29,543 bases of DNA from Candidatus Kaiserbacteria bacterium. Lineage in GTDB: Bacteria; Patescibacteriota; Minisyncoccia; Phycocordibacterales; UBA918. The stretch covers positions 1 to 29,543 of the forward strand of contig SKGH01000021.1 in assembly GCA_007117575.1 (NCBI GenBank), in the 5' to 3' direction. The position numbers were made by a program, and so were the translations under genes. A model generated the notes under the pieces. It saw nothing but the letters and a program-made list of their open reading frames with translations, made no database searches and had not been told where the DNA came from. Of the stretch, positions 7,351 to 14,800 are shown in pieces; the stretch's first letter is position 1, and each line of letters opens with the position of its first letter.

Positions 7351-8592
7351 TTACAACCTCCCTCTTAATTCCATAGCTTTCACTATCTTATCTATGCCTA
7401 GTAGATAAGCTGACTGTCTATAGGTTGGAAGTTTTTTTCCGGCTTTCAATTCCTCTACCTTATTAAACGCAGATTGCATAGTTACTTTTAACTCTTCCGC
7501 TATTTTCGCATCTTGCCAATAGTAATGTTGGCGATTTTGTACCCATTCATAGTAAGAGACGGTTACACCGCCGGCGTTTACTAATATGTCAGGCAATACG
7601 TCAACTCCATTACCGGTCAAGAAACTCTCTGCCTCGGGAGAGGTGGGGTTGTTCGCTAACTCAAGAATAACTTTAGCTTGAATTGAGTTTACATTATTTT
7701 CTGTTATAGCGTTATCAAGTGCTGACGGAGCCAAAACATCAACCGGCAAAGATAAAACGGCTTCACTTTTCAGTCTCTCTGTCCCGTTAGCTTTATAAGA
7801 TATAAGTGAACCTAACTCATTTTTCGTTTCCGTAACATGTGGTATATCTAAACCTTCCGAGTTGTATAAAGTCGCTCTACTGTCAGAGACGGCACATACT
7901 TTACAGCCCATATTGTACAGGATGTTTGCTAACTGCGCGCCGGCGTTACCAAAACCTTGTATGGCTATTGATATATTTTTTAACTCAAAGTTTTTAGCGT
8001 TCGCGTAAGCTTCAAGTACGTGTGTAGCACCTTGAGCTGTTGCTGATTCTCGCCCATAACTGCCACCAAGTAGAAGAGGTTTGCCTGTAACAATTGCAGG
8101 AGCACTATGCCCCACCTCGTTTTCGTAAGCGTCCAGCATCCAAGCCATTACTTTTTGGTCTGTAGCTATGTCGGGGGCCGGTATGTCTTTATCAATACCA
8201 AGGTGAGGAGCCATAGCTGTCATATATGAACGTGCAACCATTTGCAGTTCCAGCTGTGAATGCTGTTTGGGGTCTATTACCACACCACCTTTAGCGCCAC
8301 CAAAAGGTATGCCCACCACCGCACACTTAACGGTCATACCTAAAGACAAGGCTTGCACATCGTCAAGGTTAGCACTGGGGTGAAACCTCACTCCACCTTT
8401 ATAAGGACCTAAACAATTATTAAACTGCACCCTGTAAGCCAGAAATTGTTCGTTACCGGCAGAAGTGTTTATATTAAGTTTTTTTTCGTGTATAGCGTCC
8501 GCAGTTATTAGTCTTTTGTATTGGGTGTCATTTAGACCAAGAGAATCAGTCGCCACCGCTACATGAGTTTTTATCTGGTCAAAAGGATTCAT
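7351..8592 (-). CDS. Glu/Leu/Phe/Val dehydrogenase (probably NAD(P)-glutamate dehydrogenase)
   Basis: The family interconverts glutamate and 2-oxoglutarate plus ammonia. The 413 residues fit the compact hexameric class. The dimerisation and substrate domain has GPYKGGVRFHP (Lys65), Lys89, the catalytic Lys101 in FGGAKGG, and PAPDIATD with Asp141. The Rossmann domain has GFGNAG at 213-218 and VSDS at 235-238, where the acidic residue hints at NAD use. ELANNPTSPEA at 311-321 and DILVNAGGV at 335-343 are also family hallmarks. No Shine-Dalgarno sequence is seen before the ATG at 8592. The gene starts 14 bases after the small anchored-protein gene, so the two are probably co-transcribed. A catabolic enzyme is unexpected among the surface-protein genes. 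Confidence 0.93.
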   Translation of the reverse strand: MNPFDQIKTHVAVATDSLGLNDTQYKRLITADAIHEKKLNINTSAGNEQFLAYRVQFNNCLGPYKGGVRFHPSANLDDVQALSLGMTVKCAVVGIPFGGAKGGVVIDPKQHSQLELQMVARSYMTAMAPHLGIDKDIPAPDIATDQKVMAWMLDAYENEVGHSAPAIVTGKPLLLGGSYGRESATAQGATHVLEAYANAKNFELKNISIAIQGFGNAGAQLANILYNMGCKVCAVSDSRATLYNSEGLDIPHVTETKNELGSLISYKANGTERLKSEAVLSLPVDVLAPSALDNAITENNVNSIQAKVILELANNPTSPEAESFLTGNGVDVLPDILVNAGGVTVSYYEWVQNRQHYYWQDAKIAEELKVTMQSAFNKVEELKAGKKLPTYRQSAYLLGIDKIVKAMELRGRL

Positions 8593-8606
8593 GAATGACT
8601 TTTTTA

Positions 8607-9104
8607 TTAACCTTTGATGAAAAGTTCAAATTCATCAGGTGTCTGACCATCCGGTGCGGGTATTATATTGATGTCTATTCTTCTACCCAAAAAAGTGGCG
8701 TCAAAGGTAGCGTCGGGAGAAGCGCTTACTTCAGCCATAAATCTTTGTGGCGTCATGACTTGGGCACAGAACTCGGCTGTGTTGATCACATCAAGTTCTA
8801 AGGTGATCTGCTCCGGATACGACTCACGTACAACCATATCGGCTTCAAGTAAGTCGCACGGAGTAGGCATTAAAATCTCACCTACTAAAGTGTGGACTCC
8901 GTCAATGTAGAAATGAGTAGCGTCAACTCTTGTTATGTTTGAGTAGGCGTCGTCTACAGGGTCAACCTCTTGCGGTTCATCATTTCCGGTTATGTCACCG
9001 GGAGTTTCTTTAAGTTCTGACTGTTTTAGGTAGGTAAAAGTAAACATGCCAATTATTAAAGCTAAAAAAGCTACAATACCAACAACTATAATTTTTTTAT
9101 TCAT
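8607..9104 (-). CDS. Small membrane-anchored extracytoplasmic protein of unknown function
   Basis: The 165 residues begin with a basic MNKK and a membrane helix at about 5-25. A D/E/P-rich linker follows, then a compact beta-rich domain from about 55 to 165. Two cysteines (83 and 113) could form a disulfide. The motif GVHTLVGEILMPTPCDLLEA with EFCAQVMTPQRF recalls a hypothetical family seen repeatedly in candidate-phyla bacteria, but I cannot attach a function. The gene is preceded by an extended -10 promoter sequence and followed after 14 bases by glutamate dehydrogenase. Confidence 0.75.
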   Translation of the reverse strand: MNKKIIVVGIVAFLALIIGMFTFTYLKQSELKETPGDITGNDEPQEVDPVDDAYSNITRVDATHFYIDGVHTLVGEILMPTPCDLLEADMVVRESYPEQITLELDVINTAEFCAQVMTPQRFMAEVSASPDATFDATFLGRRIDINIIPAPDGQTPDEFELFIKG

Positions 9105-9112
9105 ACTTATGT

Positions 9113-9121
9113 ATTATATCA
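9113..9121 (-). promoter_or_regulatory. Extended -10 promoter upstream of the 165-residue protein gene
   Basis: TGATATAAT on the minus strand fits the TGnTATAAT extended -10 consensus exactly. ATGACC, a 4/6 match to TTGACA, lies 17 bases upstream of TATAAT. The -10 box ends 8 bases before the ATG, so the messenger would be leaderless or nearly so. It would uncouple this gene and glutamate dehydrogenase from the surface operon. Confidence 0.55.
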
Positions 9122-10756
9122 CTATCTTGTTCTGTGGTCATTACCTAAAATAATATTTATGACAGATTCTTCATGATTTTCAGGTGTAGCTGAGAGCAGT
9201 GCTCCATCCAGTGTGGCACTAATTTGCAAGGCTTCTTCGGCTAACTGTGGAGAGTAAATTATCACAGTTCTATTTCTTTGTTCTTCAAGGTTGACATTAA
9301 GCTCATTCACATAAAAACCCTTACTCTCAAGTAGTGATTTTAGTCTGGCGGCAGATCCGGTTTCGGCGCCGGAGTTGGTTATCTTTATTTTGTACGGCTG
9401 TTCAATTTTTTTATCAGGATCAGCTTCAGTGGTTGGTCTGTTTGCTCTTTCGTATTCTATTTGTTCAGATGAAATATAAGTTTTATCCGCATCCCTACCA
9501 ATTGTCACTTTATACATTTCAGTTTCTTTCATGACGTTTGTAAAAAAGTAGACTAAAAATAAAACATTGATCAGTATCACTAGGGTCAATAAAATATACC
9601 GACTCTTGTATATGAATTGGAAGCTAATAAATTTACAACCTTTGATCTTGCCCCACAAATCAGTCTTAAGTACCGACCCTTGAGTTTGTGGTTTATCTGT
9701 ATTGGTGAGTAAAAGATCGCTTTTTGGCATTTTAGATCTTTTTACTATTTTACCGCTGGTATTGTTCGGATCGAATCCTGCCTTGTTAAGCATATGTTTC
9801 ACATATTTCCTAATAGATAGAACGATAAGTAGTACAATCAGGAAAAAGACACCTAATGTCACCAAAATACCTTTGACAGGCAAAACCCAGAAGTGGGAAG
9901 TAGCCGTTGCAAATTGACGTTGGTCTTGACCATATACCAAAGATACCTCCGCTTTGTATCGACCTATGTCTGTTAGCGAGAAAACTCCTTCCCAACCGAA
10001 GTTAAAGGCTCTGATTGTGTCAGGTAGCACGTTGCCAAAGTGTGATCGACGATTGATAGGTATAATACCTCTTTCCTTACCCCACATATTGGTTATCACG
10101 ATGTCACCTTGTGGTTGAATATGCACGTTACCTCGGTTTTCAAATCGGAGCTCAAAATTAACCACAGGTCTTTGTACCAGTCTTTGGGTAGAACGAAAGG
10201 AGCGAATTAAACCGGATTCAACGACGTCACCCGCCACACGGACAAAAAATAAAGAAGTTACCGCTTGCGTGGTTACCATGGCAGATCCTTCTTGGTTTGA
10301 CGGCGGTTGAGTGCTTATCAGAATGGCTGCATAATGACCTCCGGGGGAAGCTGATTCGGGTAAAGATACACTTATTGGTATGGAAACACTTTGGTTTTGA
10401 GGTATGAGTATGGGTTCTTTGTCTATGTTTATCCATTCAGCTAAGGTTAAACCTTCATCATTATCTGATATTGGTATTAATTCTCCATGACCGACATCGC
10501 CCTTAGGAACAAAGTTATGTGCTGTAGCGTGAACAGTTATATCGAATGCGTTACTATTAATGACTCTCAGTGAACTTTTCCAACTTTGACCCGGTTCCGC
10601 GGACATTTCAAATAGTGTTGGAGTTACACTGAGCGTTAGTCCTGTCTGTGCCGTTGTCGTTTTAACATTGATAAACAATAAAGCTAAAAAACATACAATT
10701 AAAAAATGTATTGAATATAAGAGTATTTTTTGACCATTTTTTTTAAATGTAAGCAT
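9122..10756 (-). CDS. DUF916-like surface protein with C-terminal LytR_C domain
   Basis: The 544 residues contain a signal or anchor at about 11-30 and then an extracellular beta-sandwich region at about 40-290. The latter has DUF916/WxLIP-like features: SVTPTLFEMSAEPGQSWKSSLRV, WINIDKEPILIPQNQS and PGGHYAAILIST. Membrane helices lie at about 296-315 and 386-406, separated by a short basic cytoplasmic loop. A LytR_C-like domain at about 455-540 (NSGAETGSAARLKSLLESKGF) would again be outside. DUF916 proteins bind WxL proteins and peptidoglycan in Firmicutes, and LytR_C domains occur in cell-wall proteins. The order suggests a wall-spanning anchor for the giant protein encoded upstream. It follows the related 344-residue gene by 11 bases. 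Confidence 0.75.
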   Translation of the reverse strand: MLTFKKNGQKILLYSIHFLIVCFLALLFINVKTTTAQTGLTLSVTPTLFEMSAEPGQSWKSSLRVINSNAFDITVHATAHNFVPKGDVGHGELIPISDNDEGLTLAEWINIDKEPILIPQNQSVSIPISVSLPESASPGGHYAAILISTQPPSNQEGSAMVTTQAVTSLFFVRVAGDVVESGLIRSFRSTQRLVQRPVVNFELRFENRGNVHIQPQGDIVITNMWGKERGIIPINRRSHFGNVLPDTIRAFNFGWEGVFSLTDIGRYKAEVSLVYGQDQRQFATATSHFWVLPVKGILVTLGVFFLIVLLIVLSIRKYVKHMLNKAGFDPNNTSGKIVKRSKMPKSDLLLTNTDKPQTQGSVLKTDLWGKIKGCKFISFQFIYKSRYILLTLVILINVLFLVYFFTNVMKETEMYKVTIGRDADKTYISSEQIEYERANRPTTEADPDKKIEQPYKIKITNSGAETGSAARLKSLLESKGFYVNELNVNLEEQRNRTVIIYSPQLAEEALQISATLDGALLSATPENHEESVINIILGNDHRTR

Positions 10757-10767
10757 TTTTAGTTTGA

Positions 10768-11802
10768 TTACCTTTTACTGTTTGTTCTTAAATCTACATC
10801 ATGATCTTGTTCTGTAGAGTTTGTGTTTCTAAATACTAAAGGTATAGGTTCCGCCTCATTACTTGATGCAATGTATTCTCTGGCAAGTTGCCTTCGGTGG
10901 TACCAGTAACTAATGGCAATAGTCAACAAAAGCATTAATATAAACAAGATAATTAATTGCATGATAGGTATCATGTAGAAATAATCAGTGTCGGTTATAG
11001 ATGAGCTAAAGTTTTCGCCATACTGTATAGACAAGAAAGCTTTATGACGACCCCACCTAAGGTTAGGAGGTATCTCAAACTCAATAACATTTCTGCCTTT
11101 GTTAAACCCTCCTTCTCCACTTACGGGTACGGCACCCACTTCTCTTCCTCTGGTGTCATAAAAAATTATTTCTCCGTTGTAAGGTTGAGGATTTTCCGCG
11201 GGATTATTAATGGCAATAGTGGCGGCAGCTAATTGATTGTTAGTAACGAAACGATCTATAAAAAACCTTTCCAGTCGTACCGGAGCTAAAGGTTCTTCAT
11301 CGATGGCAATTCGTAACATAACCCCCGGAGCTTGACCCGCCTTAACCAACGCCTCGGCAGCCGGCTGGTTAGATCCGGAGGCGATACCAATAAAAGCATG
11401 ATACTCTCCCGGCTTAGCGTGAGGATGTATTTTTATATTAAGGTCAACTTCATGTGTTTCATTGGCCGGTATTTGTATTCTGCCTCGAGTTATCGATAGC
11501 CATGACGTAATGCTGTTGGATCCATCAGTCATTGATGGAGTGGTGAAGTCTTTTAAGGTTCCGTCAGCATATACCGCCACTTCATTGACTGTAGCATATA
11601 AACGTAATTGTCTATTTTCGCGGTTTTCAATTTTTATTGTTCTTTTTATTATATCTCTAGGTTGCGCGTTGATGTCAATTATTAAAGGACTTACACTATA
11701 CTGACGAACGGTATTTTGAGCTAAAGTTTCTGAACTGTAAAAAGTAGCGACTAAAGAGACTACTATAAATATTTTTACTGATAGAGATAGTGCTTTTTTC
11801 AT
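10768..11802 (-). CDS. DUF916-like membrane-anchored surface protein
   Basis: The 344 residues have a signal peptide (about 7-28, ending near LAQ). An extracellular two-sandwich region at about 33-275 includes YSVSPLIIDINAQPRDIIKRT, WLSITRGRIQIPANE and KPGEYHAFIGIASG. One membrane helix at about 278-299 is followed by a charged cytoplasmic tail. Its architecture and PG-H/YHAxI motif match the first part of the neighbouring 544-residue protein, so the two are probably paralogues. It lies 10 bases downstream of the 1821-residue gene and 11 bases upstream of its paralogue, so these three form a tight operon. DUF916 proteins in Firmicutes partner WxL-domain proteins, which fits this order. Confidence 0.75.
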   Translation of the reverse strand: MKKALSLSVKIFIVVSLVATFYSSETLAQNTVRQYSVSPLIIDINAQPRDIIKRTIKIENRENRQLRLYATVNEVAVYADGTLKDFTTPSMTDGSNSITSWLSITRGRIQIPANETHEVDLNIKIHPHAKPGEYHAFIGIASGSNQPAAEALVKAGQAPGVMLRIAIDEEPLAPVRLERFFIDRFVTNNQLAAATIAINNPAENPQPYNGEIIFYDTRGREVGAVPVSGEGGFNKGRNVIEFEIPPNLRWGRHKAFLSIQYGENFSSSITDTDYFYMIPIMQLIILFILMLLLTIAISYWYHRRQLAREYIASSNEAEPIPLVFRNTNSTEQDHDVDLRTNSKR

Positions 11803-11812
11803 AAAATTTATA

Positions 11813-14800
11813 TCAGAATACAGGCACAGCTATATAGTTTATTGTATTTTGGTAATTACCCGCCTCTTGCATAGCTGAAACCTGTATTGCGTATACAATA
11901 TCATAAGTATCTATGGTTGGGGTCGGGTTATACATTACTTCCTTTGGTGTGAAAGATAAAGCTGACCAGCTGTCACTGGGCGCGAAGCGTGTAGATCCGC
12001 CCGATAAAATATCATCTGTGGTGCGATACCCGAAACAGCTCTGTGCAGATAGTAAGCATCCCGTATTCCACCCTACGGGTTCTAAATTACTACCGGTAAT
12101 AGGTTCAATTATGGTGCCGTAATCGTTAGTGGGATGTTGGTCAGCAAACATCAAGACTTGATAACCTTCAGTCGCATTGGTGTCTATTGTTAGGCGATGA
12201 GCTACATAGTAGGGTTGGTTTAGAGGTATGTCATTAAAAATAAGACGTGTGGGGGTGCTGGTTGCATTGGTGGTTATGGTCTGTATAACCGTTTCTGCCG
12301 GTACTCCTTCTACATTAAAGACTAATTCAGAACCCTGAGTTACCAGACTGGGTAAAGTGGTACTGGCTATGACCGGTTTGTCATTTTGCAGATCATACAG
12401 ACGAAAATAATAGACAGCGTTGGCACGTGCGCCGGCATGTTTTAAAGTGAATTCGAATTCGGCTGTGCTAAAGGCTTCATGATTAAGTGTGGCGGTGGTA
12501 GTGGATATGGATTCGTTTTGGGTACCACAGCCGGCACCAACTCCACTGACACAATTGTCACTGTCAGAGATAACAACTGTGTCAATAGCTTGATTATCAA
12601 CCCCGCCACCTTCTGCGTAACACCATAAGCTGTTATCTTCACAACTGCTGGTTGCGGTCAGTGTATTGACCGTCTGTGAGAAGTCGGAGTATTCTGAGTA
12701 TTGTAGGGCAAATTTGGCGTTAAAACCCGTAGCTCCTGCAACTTCAGCTACAGATACGCGTAGTTTGTATATTTCCGGGAACTGAATATCAATCGGCGCA
12801 GTGTTTTCCTCTGCCAGTGGCGTGTCGGGAGTTACATTTTGATGATCCTCATACCAACGCCAACGAGACAGTACCGGAACATAACCGGCGGTTAACAAAG
12901 TCGGGTAATGGTTGTAGGCAATAAATTCCAATCCATTTGATTCTATCATGCGAAAGCAGTAAATAGTTTCATCTTTGGCACCGTTGTGTTCAATTGACCA
13001 GTCGAACTCCACATCATCTCCTGGATTTGCTGGAAATGGCGTAAATGCTGAAGTAGGACCGTCTTCGTAAGTACCGGCTACGTCAGAAACAGAAATGAGT
13101 AGGTCACCGATTTCTGGCGGATTGTCTGATAAAGGCGTTCCACTATCCGGTGTATTTATTCTTCCGCGCCAGAGTGCGTTTTCATCGTTATTCTCACCTA
13201 AGTCATGCCATTCCGTTATAGCGTTACAGCTTGTCAGTCTTTCACCGTATTGTAAAGTGAAGGCATCTACACCGGGAACCTTACCGGCCGCGTCTATAGC
13301 TACAGTCATACGAATTCTTAAAGACTGTCCCATACCTACCGGTATGTCAGCCAGAGTGATGGGACTGTTCTCAGCTACATCAGGACCATCTTCCGGCCAC
13401 GGTTTTGTTGGTGTTAAAGCCTCATTGTTTACGTAAAAACGATAATAATTTTGAGTAAAAGTGCGAGCGGCTGTTGGCCATTCTACCACTTCTGTACGCC
13501 AACTGCGTGAGCCACGCGTATCCGCTATCCATAGCTCGTACTGTGTTGGTGAGATAATTCTGGCCGACATTAAAGGGTCTGGAAAATTATTTTGACCACT
13601 ACCAAAACCGGGCTCGTCTCCAGAGTTGTTCATAAAGATAGAAGCTATTTCAAGGTCATCTAAGGTCTTTCCGATATTGACCGCTAGCGATAGTGGTGCC
13701 GTACCACCAGATTGAGTGCCGTTTGAGCGTGTGACAATCATGTGTTCACCGGCTGTTTGTGTATTTTCAATCACCCAAACCACTGAGTGGTGGGAGGACG
13801 GAGTGGTAGCTGTACTGTCTAGAAGAAAAGATATTTGCCCCAGACCGGATAGCCAAACCTGATGACCAAAATCACCATGAGTATTTTGACCGGCTCCCAT
13901 TCGTTTTTGGGTGTGCAAGAAAGCTCGCGAGAGACTGTTGACAGGATCTATAGATTCAGTTTCTGTGCTACCGGCGCTGGTGTAATTATGTTCAGCTCTT
14001 TGTATTTGCCAATTCATACCGGCAAACTCCACAACTGCGTAACTGAGTATCGATGCGTTACCGCTTTCACCTCTTGTAAAGGTGGCGGTGTCATTACTGC
14101 TGTTCCAGAATGCAGTTGAGTTACCACGTTGGTAGTTTGTGCCGGTATCAGGATTAAGTTGGCCGGTTATGAACACAACCACTTGTTCATCATTGACTAC
14201 GCCACTGACCGTACCGGTGGTAGCGGTGGTGGCAGCGGAGCCGTAAGTAGCTGTACCATGTTGCCTTACTATAAGTTCGTTTTGTCCACCGGGTGCGCCG
14301 GTGTATTCGATAATTTCCCATGCCACTCGGGTTGTTCCCCCGGCTGTGGCCGGTCTGGTGAAAGTAATGCCGTTAGTAATATTGCCGGGGTTCGATATGT
14401 ACACGGTGACATCATCGGCAGGACCGCTGGTACCACCTCCGGCACCGGTGTTGAGTGTGTTGGTGATGCGTATAAAAGCTCTATCCGCGCTATTAGGAGC
14501 TTCGTAGTCTACTCCGGCAGTTATACTGGCGGATGTTCCGCTTATATTTAGCCAGCCACGTTGGATCAAATAGTCAGTTGGTTCTTTTATGGTTACACGA
14601 GGGTAAGTCAGGTATGTATCTAAAGGAGAACCGGAGTCTGTTACTCTAAAACAGTACTCCGCACCTTCAATAGCCTCATCGGTGGCTACAATTGAATATT
14701 CTAACTCGACAAAGGTGTATCCTTGCAAGGTGATAGACCCTGTTTCTGAATTAGTATCACGAACACCGCCATTTATACTTAAGAAGTTTGGTTGAGGGTC

